Positions 37,142 through 47,278 of a stretch of DNA of 64,000 nt are shown here, in pieces. Each line of letters starts with the position of its first letter. Within the stretch, counting starts at the first letter, position 1. The notes beneath the pieces were generated by a model. It saw nothing but the letters and a program-made list of their open reading frames with translations. It was not told the origin of the DNA and did no database searches. The stretch comes from Daldinia sp. FL1419 (lineage: Eukaryota > Ascomycota > Sordariomycetes > Xylariales > Hypoxylaceae). Location: the NCBI GenBank assembly GCA_025201765.1, contig MU623399.1:62001-126000 (forward strand). The letters run 5' to 3'. Made by a program: the position numbers and the translations under genes.

Positions 37142-38392
37142 TCAAATATTTTTCTTCCCATGCCCAAGTCGAGCATATGAGCATTCAAGTCGCTTATTTA
37201 ATCTACGTTCATGTTTACCGAAGCTATAGACCGCTCCTGATCGAGACCACAAAGCTTTGAGAGGATCCGGCGGCGCTGGGTCGTGTCTCAAACTCTTTTC
37301 GAATTCTATCCTCAGCTTAATCATGGGCTGTGCTACCCAGGTATTATATGCCAATATATCAGTCTCTTCCTTCGTGTCGCGTGTGGCGTCGAATAAGTAT
37401 GGGGATTCTAGTTTCCCTGATGATTTATTCACCTGCGGCTCCCAGACGAAATGCATCTTCCAATCTCGCCACTTGATTCCCTATAACCCGTCCTTGATAT
37501 AAAGCCAGAAACCCTCGCGAGGCGATTTTTTCTCATTTGGACTGAGAAATAAGGACGTCTGGTCGATACCATCAAAAGGTCGATCGTCGGGCAAGGGAGA
37601 CCTCGTTATGCCGGCAATAGTAGAGAAGATATCAGTGACGTGAACTATCTCGCCGGAGGTAGTTCCTGGCGGGACGCGACTTGGCCATCGAACTATGAAT
37701 GGCACCCTAAGACTTCCTTCCATAACAGTATGGTACGTGCCTGACCAAGGGTCAGCTGATCCTTTATAAGGGGGCCATTATCGGAAGCGAAGATAACCAT
37801 AGTGTTGCTAGCAATGCCAAGCGAATCAATATGATCAAGTAGCTGACCCACGAGGAAATCCATCGAGACCATCGAGACCGAAAAATCGCCGTGCTTAGGT
37901 AGTTATGCCTACGAAATCGCGATGCGGCAATGTAGGGAAATGCAAGTGTACTAGCGGGTGGTACGAAAAGAACGGCGTCTTCGTCTCGTTAACTTGCCGA
38001 CTTAGCCACTCCTTTGAGTATTCCACCTGCCGGAGTGTGCCGTGGAGTAACCACTTTTCGGGGACTTTTGGGAGAGTCTTCTCTCATCGTATAGGACCTT
38101 GAGGGAAGCCAGCGAGAACCGATTGCAGACACCTGGTGCGAATCGGACGCCTACCCGTCATTAGAGCCGAACGAGTAGGCACGTAGTGGCTTTCGACATC
38201 GAAGTTGCGAAGAAGGAGCCTTTGTCTCGCAAATGCATCGATTCTAGGTGTAGCAGCACCCCTAAGAATACCGCCTTCGTAGCAACCTAATTCACCCTAT
38301 CCTAAGTTGTCTGTCAGGATAAGGACGATGTTGGGCTTTTGGGGATCCTTCACATGATTTAGCGGATAGTTGGGTAAAGCACTACTTTAAGA
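37142..38392 (-). pseudogene. arylsulfatase-like (sulfatase family) pseudogene
   Basis: Ordered sulfatase motifs: KPNIVLILTDNLG then stop then GELGCYEGGILRG, ATPRIDAFA, a catalytic-site relic YVPTRSALMTGRRPIR, HGDFSVSMVSMDFLVGQLL, MVIFASDNGP, EGSLRVPFIVRWPSRVPPG, IVHVTDIFSTIAGI, PFDGIDQTSLFL, KMHFVWEPQVN and a C-terminal LFDATRDTKEETD. Breaks: a TAG where relatives have Trp after DNLG, a one-base deletion in the C-run after DNGP, and a TAG before GIKWRDWKM. The residue that should be the formylglycine Cys (C-x-P-x-R) is Tyr (TAC). Dead as an enzyme even if read through. Confidence 0.88.
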
Positions 38393-39034
38393 TACGAGAA
38401 AGAAAAGGAAAGGGGCTGATTATAGGTAAAACAAATAGTCCTGACTAACCCTTCAGATCCGACGGCAACCAGTCCAAGTATATACGAAGGTGGCGGTCAC
38501 AAACTATCACAGCTTAGATCCTCTATCATATTAGCTGTTACGACTAAACCTTCCTTACGCGTTCGAACCTACTATACTATCTAAGCTTCGATGATACCGA
38601 GATAAATATCGAGACAGACATGAACTCCGTAGGATCCATTACCTATAAAACAGGCATATAACGACTATACACGCTCTCTAAGCGTATCGCTATACCTGTT
38701 TAGGTACCTACCTAATGCATATAATCATGACAGGGGGGATAGCAAACTGGGCACGCTACCGGGCTCCTGGATCGGATGCCTTCCCACCAGTTGACCCCCA
38801 TTCAATCTAACTCAATCCAACTCACTCTAATACACTCTATGCAACTCAATGGTGGATCACGCGGGGCGCTCTTCCTTTGCGAATTCTTCGAGAAGGGAAG
38901 CTGCGTTGACGATTTTTATGTTTATAGAGGAATTTAACATACAACTAAATTACTAAAAATAAAAAAATAAAAAATAAAAATACACAACCGCCTTTTACTT
39001 TTTATATCTCGAAACAAGTCGACTGGTCACCTCG
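38393..39034. other. intergenic region
   Basis: No gene seen. One AGGTACCT-type motif near 38702; an A-rich stretch just before the amidohydrolase start. Confidence 0.4.
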
Positions 39035-40746
39035 ATGGCACAATCCAAAGGGCATCTATTCGTCGGCGGGAAAGTGTTCTTGCACGCCAAGAAACCGGGG
39101 CTCGAGACGGAGCCTCAATTTGGGGATGCAATTTGCATTCGCGACGGGATCATTGAGCACGTTGGTTTTGAGCATGATGATGCTATTTCTCAGCTCAGAG
39201 ACTCTGGGGCCGTTATACACAACCTGAATGGTCGAACTGTTCTACCAGGGTTTATCGATGGTCATATTCACTTGCTGAGATTGGGACAATCGTTAAGTAA
39301 AGTCGGGCTGGATCACTGCGAGAACTTGGACGATATCCGCGAAGCCATTAAGGATTATGCCGTTACCAATCCTAATGAACCTCGTATTCTATGCAAGGGA
39401 TGGATGAGGTATATGTCAAAACCATTAGCGAGTCTCATCGATGACCTGGATTCTCGGCCTATCTATGTGGACTCGAAGGATCTCCACACCACATGGTGTA
39501 ATAGCTCTGCTCTCAAGGAAATAGACGCAAAGAATCTAGCAGATCCGGAAGGGGGTAGAATTGAACGCGACGAAGATGGAAACCCTACAGGGGCCTTCGA
39601 GGAAGCTGCTGTCTTCAATATTATGTGGCCCTTTCTCGCCTCGGTTGCAACTAAGCAGGATCGCGAGGACTGGATCCGGGCTGCGGTGCAGACGTACAAC
39701 AAGTCTGGCTATACCGGGGCAATAGACATGGCGATGGAGGAACAAGCGTGGGCTACTCTACTTGAAATGCGCCAACAGCAAGACCGGCCACTGCCGTTTC
39801 GACTTGCGGCGTATTGGCTTATGAGTCCTTCAAGTTCAGAAGCCGATTGTCTTTCTCAGGTTGACCGAGCTATCGAAGTCTGCAAGCAGCTCAGCGCAGA
39901 AGAGTCTCCAGATCTCCATGTTGTTGGTATCAAAGTCATCTGTGACGGCATCATTGATGCTTGCACTGCTCATCTGTCAGAACCGTATCTAAAAGGAACT
40001 GATGCATTGAAGCACACCACTGGCGAGCTGTTCTGGAATCCAGACATACTAAACGCAGTCGTGAGCAAGGCCGACGCTGCAGGGTTGCAAGTTGCTCTCC
40101 ATGCCATTGGAGACGCTGCTATTACTATGGCAGTTGACGCCTTGTCTACATGCTCTCCGAAGAACCGCCACCGCATGGAACATATCGAGCTCCCTTCGGC
40201 CAGAGATGCCAAGCGCCTCGGCGAATTTGAGATGTTAGTTAATACCTGACTCCAATCTATATCAATTTATAACGAATTATCCGCTCACTTGTTTGCAGTA
40301 CTGCCTCAATTCAACCCGTCCACGCCGACCCCTGGATCCTCCGGGCGTGGCCAGATCTTCTGGGCCATCGCTGCGAACGTGCTTTCCCTTACCGAGAGTT
40401 CTCGGATGGAGGAGCACCGCTCGCTCTTGGAAGCGACAGCCCGACATCACCATGGGATATCATGGGCAACGTCTACGTCGCAAGCACGAGGAAGTCTTAT
40501 AGAAACACGGAATACGAGAACGTGATCAACTACAAATTTCGCCTTGGCATGTGCGAATCGGTAGTGGCTGCGAGCTATGGCTCAGCCAGAAGTGTATTTT
40601 GGGACAAACGACTGGGTAGCCTAGAGCCCGGTAAGATAGCGGATTTTACAGTATGGGATATGGAGTGGGAGAAGGGCAAGCTTCTTGGTGCTGCGTTGAA
40701 GGAAACATGGTTTGACGGAGAAAAGGTCTGGGACGGCGGCGAGTAA
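39035..40746 (+). CDS. amidohydrolase (YtcJ-like, amidohydrolase_3)
   Basis: Metal-dependent hydrolase of the amidohydrolase superfamily (YtcJ/exoenzyme-regulatory type); substrate unknown. Exons 39035-40233 and 40299-40746 (65-nt intron) give 548 aa, the usual size. Seen: N-terminal composite sandwich (GDAICIRDGIIEHVG), metal ligands DGHIHLL after TVLPGF, GWMRYMSKP, GGRIERDEDGNPTGAFEE (substrate-loop signature of this subfamily), metal-ligand His in ALHAIGDAA and RMEHIELP, and the terminal Asp in LGSDSPTSPWD, which is rebuilt in exon 2. C-terminal GSLEPGKIADFTVWD is also classic. No signal peptide; probably cytosolic. Donor GTTAGT is acceptable. Confidence 0.92.
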
Positions 40747-41430
40747 GATGAAGCCGAATTCAATTTGAGGACAAATCCTGGAATGATAGTCAAACATGCT
40801 CTTTAAGATGATATAATACCTATCGTATGGCCAATCCAGACCACATAGATACAGGAGATAGGAAAATATTATAAACAACTTTTTTCTGTCGAGTTTGATT
40901 TATGATAGCTCGATATCGTGATACATACTACTCGTCGCCTTTGTTAGTGGAGTTGAGATAGGACAATTAACAAGTCAGAAAGCACCCAAATATCAGTCAC
41001 CGCGATAGTCAACACAGTAACCACTGCAATATACTTGCGTAACCAATGTATAAAGAGAAGACAAGGAAAATAGTTGCCGAAGTATCGAAACAGTCCAAGC
41101 AAAGGGAAGTCTCCTGATTCAAAAGCTCATATAAGATCCCAACAAGAATCTCTGAATGAAATGATCAGCAAGTGGGGTAGAATAGAAAACAGTGCCATGT
41201 CACAAAAATTCAAGAAAAAAAAGAAAAGAAAAAAAGCATTGTCTGTTCTGCAACTGAGAATGCCATCTACGTCACCACCAAGTCGTGACATCGTTGACTC
41301 CTAAATCAACCCACTTATACGATGCCGCATCGACTATATAACTCGTAGCCTTGTCGTTGTTCCATAGAGCTAGCTATCTCCGCATAGTGGATTGATCCAT
41401 ATTCGTACCGTTAATATCGTCACATGCACG
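40747..41430. other. intergenic region
   Basis: Lies between two same-strand genes. Contains an A/AAAG-rich tract near 41213-41237. No gene supported. Confidence 0.4.
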
Positions 41431-42573
41431 ATGGCATCAAGCATCCTGCACAAACTCCTCCACCTGACTCACTTCCGAAGTCCTTTTCTGCGCACAGCCG
41501 TACCTAGCGTTGCGGCAGCCTTTGCATTGCAGACAGTCGTAGCTATTCCGTCCATCGCTACTCAGAGCGAGCGCTTCTACGATGTCTCCGGCTCCGCCAC
41601 GTTCCTGACCGTCAGCTTACTGAGCTTGTATCTTCCTGGCTTCCGCGCCCGCGCCACGGCAGCATTTGCCGGTGTCCCGGCGTCGCCGCTCCCAAGTTTG
41701 CTGGGCTCATCCGCGGTGGGCGGGTCCGGCCTCCACTGGCGCCAGATCGCTCTGAGTGCCGCCGTGGCCCTTTGGTCTTTTCGATGTACGTAACTTGCGT
41801 TTTATAATTCGGTATAATTCCACGGAAGTATTAGATGCGAGAACCGACGAAGTTATTAATATACCCCTAACCTAGTGGGCTCATATCTCTTCGCCCGGGT
41901 CCTCCACCAAGGCCACGACTCGCGCTTCGATGAGATCCGCAAATCACCGGCTAAGTTCGCGGCGGCCTGGCTCGGCCAAGCGACATGGATATCGCTGTGC
42001 CTAGCGCCCGTCCTAGCCGTCAACTCGGTCCCGCCTGCGGCGCTCGCCGCCGTGCCGCTACGAGCAACCGATATTCTAGGTTCGGCGCTGTTTCTCGGCG
42101 GCTTCGCTCTTGAAATCGTGGCAGATCGCCAAAAGGGCAGATGGCTACGTGAGCGCAAGGAGAAGATCCACGATGAGCCATTTATGACAAGAGGGTTGTG
42201 GAAACGAAGGTAAGGGCTTTTGTATTGGATGTTATGAAAGATGCCAAACCTAGTTACTTGAAGCTGATAAGTGCGTAGTCAGTACCCGAATTACTTGGGC
42301 GAATGCACGTTGTGGACGGGCATAGCTACTGCGGCTGCTGGTGTTTTGGTAACTCACCCAGTCCAACTTGGACTGGGTTTTTCGGGAGGCGTGCCGAGCA
42401 AACTCCTGGTTTTGGGATTATCGTTTGTAAGCCCAGCATTTGTAACTACGTTGCTGTTAAAGGTGACTGGCGTACCCCTGAGTGAGAAGAAGTACGATGC
42501 TAAGTATGGTCATCGCAAAGATTACCAGGAGTGGAAGCAAAATACCCCCAAGTTCTTCCCCAAGCTATCTTGA
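41431..42573 (+). CDS. DUF1295-family membrane protein (steroid 5-alpha-reductase/ICMT-like)
   Basis: Polytopic membrane protein of the DUF1295 family, related to steroid-5-alpha-reductases and isoprenylcysteine methyltransferases. Exons 41431-41785, 41876-42209 and 42279-42573 give 327 aa. Seen: several hydrophobic helices, LGSYLFARVLHQGHDSRFDEIR, ILGSALFLGGFALEIVADRQK, GLWKRRSQYPNYLGE rebuilt across intron 2 (RxPNYxGE-like cofactor motif), and C-terminal GVPLSEKKYDAKYGHRKDYQEWKQ. Substrate and reaction are not known. The N-terminus MASSILHKLL has no cleavable signal. Exon 1 is rich in GC and Ala compared with its neighbours. Confidence 0.9.
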
Positions 42574-42774
42574 AAAAATCATGTACGAATTATATTTGTA
42601 ATATATTCGCTATGTAACTACATGCCACATTGACAGAGATAAATTTTGGCTAGTATCTTCATCGTAAATCAGATTGGTATTCATTACGACATGCCTAATA
42701 CTCCGATGCTCATTGCGTCAGCGTCAATCTAGTTCGAAAGACCCATTTGCCACCAGCTACCCATCCGAATAAAA

Positions 42775-43939
42775 TCACTTGTAAAATGACTTGACTTTCT
42801 CTACCTCGTCGTAGCTACCTAGATAAATACCTGATCGGTCGTGGATGTCTTGGGGAACGACTTCCAACATCCGTCTCATCTTACTATCCACGGCTTGGCC
42901 ACCGGCTGAGAAGATATTAGCATGCATGTAAAAGAGACGTTGTAGAGATATATTCCTTACCGTTCTCAAAAACCATAGCCATCGGGGCGCATTCGTAGAG
43001 AATACGCAGCTTGCCCTTAGGACTCTTCTTGTCCGCGGGATACGCGAAGATACCACCGTACAACAACGTTCGGTACGCGTCGGCCACCATGCTACCAATA
43101 TATCTGGCGCTATAGGGCTTGCCATTATCTTGAGGGAATTTTAGAGAGTTGAAGTACTCCTTAGTGTGATCTTCCCAGTAGAGCGAGTTGCCCTCGTTCA
43201 CAGAGTAGATTGCCCTCTTCTTCGGGATTCGCATGTCCGGGTGCGTCAAGATGAACTCGCCGAAAGAGTTATCCAACGTAAAGCCGTTAACAGTACCGCC
43301 TCTCATGGTAATGACGAGCTGGGCCGACGCACCGTACATGGTGAACCCTGCGGCTAGAAGCTCAGTTCCAGGCTTCAGAATATCCTCCTTTGTTCCTGTT
43401 GAGCCCTCGGCCAACTTGTGCACACCAAAGATAGTTCCAACCGAGACACCAGCATCCAAGTTGGAGCTACCGTCGATAGGGTCGCAAGCTACGGCATATC
43501 GAGCTCCAGTCTGGTCTTTAAAGTATATTACTTCCTCTTCCTCTTCTGATACTAGCAATGCGCACTTCCCCGATGATTTCATAGCCGCTATGAAAAGATC
43601 ATTTCCGATGACGTCAAGCTTCTTTTGGTCATCGCCTGTCGCGTTGGATTGACCGGCGAGACCTGTTAGGTTTACTAATGTAGCTCGTCGAATATAATGC
43701 GAAATGGCCTTGAAAGAGAATTGGAGAGCGTGGCATAGTAGTCTGTTCGTAGGTTGAATTAGCTATAAGTGTTGGTATATTGGTTTATATATGTAAGTCG
43801 TGACGTACGTGAAATCTCCAGTTGCCTCCTTGTGTTTTGACTGTTCCTCAGTAAGGAAACGAGTCAGAGTAACAATGTTGGTATTTACGGTAGCCGTTTC
43901 GGCTGGCGGCACATCACTTCCGTTGCCGTTTGCCGCCAT
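42775..43939 (-). CDS. fbp1: fructose-1,6-bisphosphatase
   Basis: Gluconeogenic enzyme hydrolysing fructose-1,6-bisphosphate to fructose-6-phosphate. Exons 43939-43809, 43742-42961 and 42905-42775 give 347 aa, the normal size. Seen: NIVTLTRFLTEEQ at the N-terminus, metal-binding CDPIDGSSNLDAGVSVG (about 130-145), TMYGASAQLV, GEFILTHPDM, YSVNEGNS, RYIGSMVADAYRTLLYGG and LRILYECAPMAMVFE (substrate site), then AGGQAV and a short VPQDIHDRSGIYLGS tail. Introns are 66 nt and 55 nt. In fungi this gene is usually glucose-repressed; I did not score CreA sites. It converges with the DUF1295 gene, only about 200 bp apart. Confidence 0.97.
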
Positions 43940-45299
43940 TATGTTTGAATGATCTGGTATCTGGTCGAGAGATGGGAGATAGTTACCTAGGTATTAGGTG
44001 GGAAGGGAAGAAAGTATAAGAGGGGCCTCGGGTGGTTTTACTTGGAGTAGTTAATGAGTAGTAATTACGGAGAAATGGAGGAAAGAGAATCTTGGAGCAA
44101 TGGGGAAATTGAGTTAATGAGGATATGTTTTAATAGGTCAGACTCCGACAAGTTATCGTGAGTTAAGGTTAGACGAGAATTTGGTGTTGCTTCAGAAATT
44201 ATATGCCGAGGGGGTTATTGGGCATTGAGAAGTAGGTAATTGGTAAGTTTATAAAGCCGTCCCAAAGTGCTCCAAAGTGTCTTTGTCATTCTCCACACTG
44301 TTAAATAGGTACTACTTCGTCGTTGTACATTCCTTCCAACCCGCCAACTGGGTTTGCTCGGTGTTGCGGGTAACTAACAACAGTACGATGACATACGGCA
44401 TCATCCCGAACAGACCGCCTCGCAGTCCTATTCTAGACCCAGGAGAACCCAGCAATGTCCAGGACCCAGACAAGCCCCATTACCGGCCAAGGGGAAATGT
44501 GGGCTGGGCAATAGTGCAGCCGGGTGGATTTCAAAAAAAGAGGATTTCTCGCGTCGTGGTATTTAAGCCGCCATCGATTATACCGAGGCGGGAGATGGCG
44601 GAAGATGCCGGTAAGCTCGGGCTTAACAAACGTCACCAGGCAATTTTTCGACTTCTGTTTTGGCCAGAGCTCTTTGACTCGTATCCTGTGAGCTCTCTCG
44701 GACTAAAGTTGAGCTTCTTGATTCGTTCGAATCTCTCCATGTGACACAAACAGGGTGTCTGTTTCTGGAGGATACATCTTACCAAGTTGCATTGCTAATT
44801 TGATGAAAATTTTAAAAGGAGCTTGACCTGCTTGACCGCGGAATGAGGTAATACAAAGTTGTGCATTACTTTGTTTAGTTACGTATTTATAAACGTACCC
44901 AGAAATGATCGGAGTTATCTAGTGCATAGCCTTAGTACCTAGACTGCTAGACTGCTGGGATGGTTGAGATAATGAGGTAACACAGAAGAATTGACATTTG
45001 CTATGATGCAGATGAGGGGTAAAGAACAGGGAGAGCTTTAGAGCTAGGACCGCTAGGGCCAAAAGAGGGGCAAGAGTGACTTCTCAAAGTCGGTAATAGG
45101 TAGCTCCGGCTCCAGGGGGTTATGGGAAGAACCTAGGATGTACCTCTTCCAGGTAAGTCCTCACCCCACTTTCGCAGGTCCCCTACTTAGACGGGATTTG
45201 ATTGATCCGAGCTCGCCGGATTATTAACTTTCCTTTTGCCGGTGCGCGTCCATCAGGCACGCCCCACTTAGTTCGAAGCTTAGAAGCTAGAAATAATTT
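43940..45299. other. intergenic region between fbp1 and the snoRNA host gene
   Basis: Holds the fbp1 promoter and the host-gene promoter. Apart from the doubtful frame at 44388 no gene is seen. A T-tract followed by a pyrimidine-rich stretch (about 45296-45335) may mark the host transcription start. Confidence 0.4.
44388..44744 (+). CDS. hypothetical small protein (doubtful)
   Basis: 118-codon open frame starting MTYGIIPNRPPRS, Pro- and Arg-rich at first (NRPPRSPILDPGEP), no recognised domain. Just upstream GTAACTAACAACAG looks like the end of an intron, so it could be part of a spliced transcript; it could equally be chance. Confidence 0.2.
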   Translation: MTYGIIPNRPPRSPILDPGEPSNVQDPDKPHYRPRGNVGWAIVQPGGFQKKRISRVVVFKPPSIIPRREMAEDAGKLGLNKRHQAIFRLLFWPELFDSYPVSSLGLKLSFLIRSNLSM

Positions 45300-45411
45300 T
45301 TTTTTTCCTTCCTCTAACCATCGTCAAATCTTCCTTCTCAACAACATCACCCCCAGTTGATGTATTCCCAGGAGTATGATGTAAGTTCAACAATGTTTAT
45401 TCTATTCATCT

Positions 45412-45497
45412 TTCATTGATGACATGTTGTAAACCGCAAACTAGAGTCTTTGACCTACGGGAATGAAACTGTTTTTACACGTCAGTCTGAGGATTGA
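45412..45497 (+). ncRNA. snR78: box C/D snoRNA, snR78-like (25S U2421)
   Basis: C box TTGATGA (45416-45422), D box CTGA (45487-45490). CAAACTAGAGTC (45437-45448) is a perfect 12-nt complement of the conserved 25S segment GACTCTAGTTTG. Taking TTGA (45450-45453) as D', the fifth upstream base pairs with yeast U2421. Confidence 0.85.
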
Positions 45498-45656
45498 ACT
45501 GGATCTCAATTTATTTACGCACCGACTTCAAGCTTCATTGTGCTAATGCGATCCTAGGTAGTCTGCTCAGGACCAAATCAGATCTGTTATGGTCGAGTTC
45601 GAATGATGTCTAATAATAGAAGGTAAGCTATCTTTATGCTCCGCTATCCAAGTTTC

Positions 45657-45752
45657 CTTACATGATGATTCTTTCTATGCATTTGCATAGCTGGAAATTA
45701 CCGTCCGAGGCTTAGGCTCTTGACGAAAAAAACTGGCTGTTTTCTGATATAT
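45657..45752 (+). ncRNA. snR77: box C/D snoRNA, snR77-like (18S U578)
   Basis: C box ATGATGA (45662-45668), D' CCGA (45705-45708), D box CTGA (45744-45747). The sequence before D' complements 18S CGGTAATT-CCAGCT with one bulged A, and the fifth base upstream pairs with the U equivalent to yeast U578. Confidence 0.8.
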
Positions 45753-45868
45753 GTTTCTTGCATCCCACTTGGCAAAGAATTACTTGTACGAGGTCGCTAA
45801 TATCGCGTACAGCTAGTTGTTGTGACTGCCAAATGGTATGCAAATTTTCAACTCAATATATCATTGTC

Positions 45869-45964
45869 CTTGTATGATGAAGCGGCACTGGGCTCCGAAT
45901 TTTAATTACATGAGTCGATACGCCATTTTGCGGCAGGCCTAGAAAACCTCGCCCACTGATTACG
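45869..45964 (+). ncRNA. snR76: box C/D snoRNA, snR76-like (25S C2197)
   Basis: C box ATGATGA (45874-45880), D' CCGA (45895-45898), D box CTGA (45956-45959). GCACTGGGC (45885-45893) complements 25S GCCCAGTGC; the fifth base upstream of D' pairs with C2197. Confidence 0.83.
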
Positions 45965-46205
45965 ACCTCCTCGTCTCGATCGATCCAATTACGCACCGAA
46001 TATATCGGCTAACATGGATCTTCGTACCAGTATTCCTGTATTATTATTGCCTAGTGAACTACTTGGTTCCTGATGAGCGTTTGGCTAGTGTGAAAGCACC
46101 AGTTGCGCGTACCTTCTGGAATGATATACGTGTCTCAGTTTCCAAGCACGTAGCTTGTGCCGCTACAGTAAGCCAATTTTTTCTATTTCAGTATACCAAA
46201 GTCGA

Positions 46206-46293
46206 ATTACCTGATGAGCACAGATGACGAGTCTGATTCGGGTTTCCGTTGTAGACAACCTTATTACTACCATTCATGCATTTTCTGAACTAT
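46206..46293 (+). ncRNA. snR75: box C/D snoRNA, snR75-like (25S G2288)
   Basis: C box CTGATGA (46211-46217), D' CTGA (46233-46236), D box CTGA (46285-46288). AGATGACGAG (46222-46231) complements 25S CTCGTCATCT with G2288 at the +5 position. A second stretch CCATTCATGC complements GCATGAATGG a little further along the same 25S region. Confidence 0.85.
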
Positions 46294-46415
46294 TGTCTTT
46301 GTACTGCTGTCTTCAATTCCTTATGGTCAACATATTCTGATTTGAAACCACAGGCGCAAAATTTTCAGTCATTCCGTTTCGGTTAGTATATTCTCTAGAC
46401 TTTAGAGATGACACG

Positions 46416-46508
46416 CTGCTGCAACATGATGATCCGACTAAAACAATTGACAAGCATATGTCAGAGCTTCACGGCGTTGATGACTCCGGTCCTGTCTGAC
46501 TGCAGCAG
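46416..46508 (+). ncRNA. snR74: box C/D snoRNA, snR74/U27-like (18S A28)
   Basis: C box ATGATGA (46426-46432), C' TTGATGA (46477-46483), D box CTGA (46496-46499), degenerate D' CAGA (46462-46465). GACAAGCATATG (46449-46460) complements the 5' end of 18S, and the fifth base upstream of D' pairs with A28. An 8-bp external stem CTGCTGCA/TGCAGCAG closes the RNA. Confidence 0.9.
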
Positions 46509-46652
46509 ATGGAATCTCTTCATATTCTTGCTCCAAGTGTTGGTCCGGACTAACCTATTGAAATAGTATTCATTGCACGTCACTGACAATGACCTTATTG
46601 ATTCATCTCGTCAACTGAGAGGTAAGAGCTTAGTTCTCCTCGTTTCCCCAAA

Positions 46653-46746
46653 TCCTATAATGATGAACCAATATTTCACGACGGTCAACATAGCTCAATA
46701 GCATTGATGATAACGCCTTTGACAAGGCTGTGGATCTGATATAGGA
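46653..46746 (+). ncRNA. snR73: box C/D snoRNA, snR73-like (25S C2959)
   Basis: C box ATGATGA (46660-46666), C' TTGATGA (46704-46710), D box CTGA (46736-46739), closed by a perfect 7-bp terminal stem TCCTATA/TATAGGA directly abutting the boxes. CACGACGGTC (46677-46686) complements the 25S peptidyl-transferase segment GACCGTCGTG, which contains yeast C2959; the D' box is not clear. Confidence 0.82.
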
Positions 46747-46840
46747 TTTCAAACTCAACTGTTGTTTGCCATGTCTAGAATCTAGCTGACTGATTTTCTA
46801 GTGTAATTCATGGTCTTGAAGACTAGTATCAATTTAAGTT

Positions 46841-47278
46841 AGCCCTTTAATGGTTTCCGGTAGGTTTTGACAGGTAGGTGACTTGAAACCACTTGGTTGG
46901 TTTCAATGCATTGGCTTGTTCGTAAGACGTGATATGTACCTATCTTGAACATCTAGTTTCTACTCATTATTAGAGTGTTTAGATAATTTTAATTTATATA
47001 CCTAAATATATATACTGTTGTTCCGCAACGTCAAGACTTCGTATCTATGTGGATGTGTGAGAAATCATAGCTGTCACCGTTAGTCTAACGAAGACGGTTG
47101 TAGCATATAAGCCATATGTTTGGTAAGATCATTGGTTTCGACAGCACTACCAAAACTTAATAGGTTGTTATCGATGATTTTTTCATTACTCGAGTATCTT
47201 ACAATATGAATCGAGGCTAGAGCTAGAAAGTTCAACAATATATATACTGCAAAGCATTGTATAAAGTGATGATCAAGA
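46841..47278. other. region between snoRNA host and carboxypeptidase
   Basis: Probably the 3' part of the host transcript and shared terminator space with the minus-strand carboxypeptidase. No snoRNA C box found, no gene supported. Confidence 0.4.

Larger units (their letters stand above)
45300..46840 (+). ncRNA. spliced non-coding host gene of a box C/D snoRNA cluster
   Basis: A chain of introns with proper donors, branch sites and acceptors separates short exons that have no long frame: 45381-45557, 45623-45812, 45836-46030, 46168-46353, 46382-46566 and 46622-46801. Each contains one box C/D snoRNA near its middle. Exons are 23-137 nt. This is the classic plan of a snoRNA host gene, whose spliced exons are usually discarded. 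Five acceptors have a clear CTAAC/CTAAT-like branch; two are weaker. Transcript ends are estimated. Guide order matches the yeast polycistron snR78-77-76-75-74-73. Confidence 0.85.

Noticed and set aside
45895..45907. 12 bases (CCGAATTTTAAT) shared between the snR76-like RNA and the tip of the 36.6-kb MITE
   Set aside because: The match stops abruptly, the snoRNA bases are explained by its D' box, and the rest of the TIR is absent; probably chance.
46066..46150. Possible extra C/D snoRNA starting at CTGATGA
   Set aside because: No CTGA D box at a fitting distance and no guide I recognise; kept only as a question.
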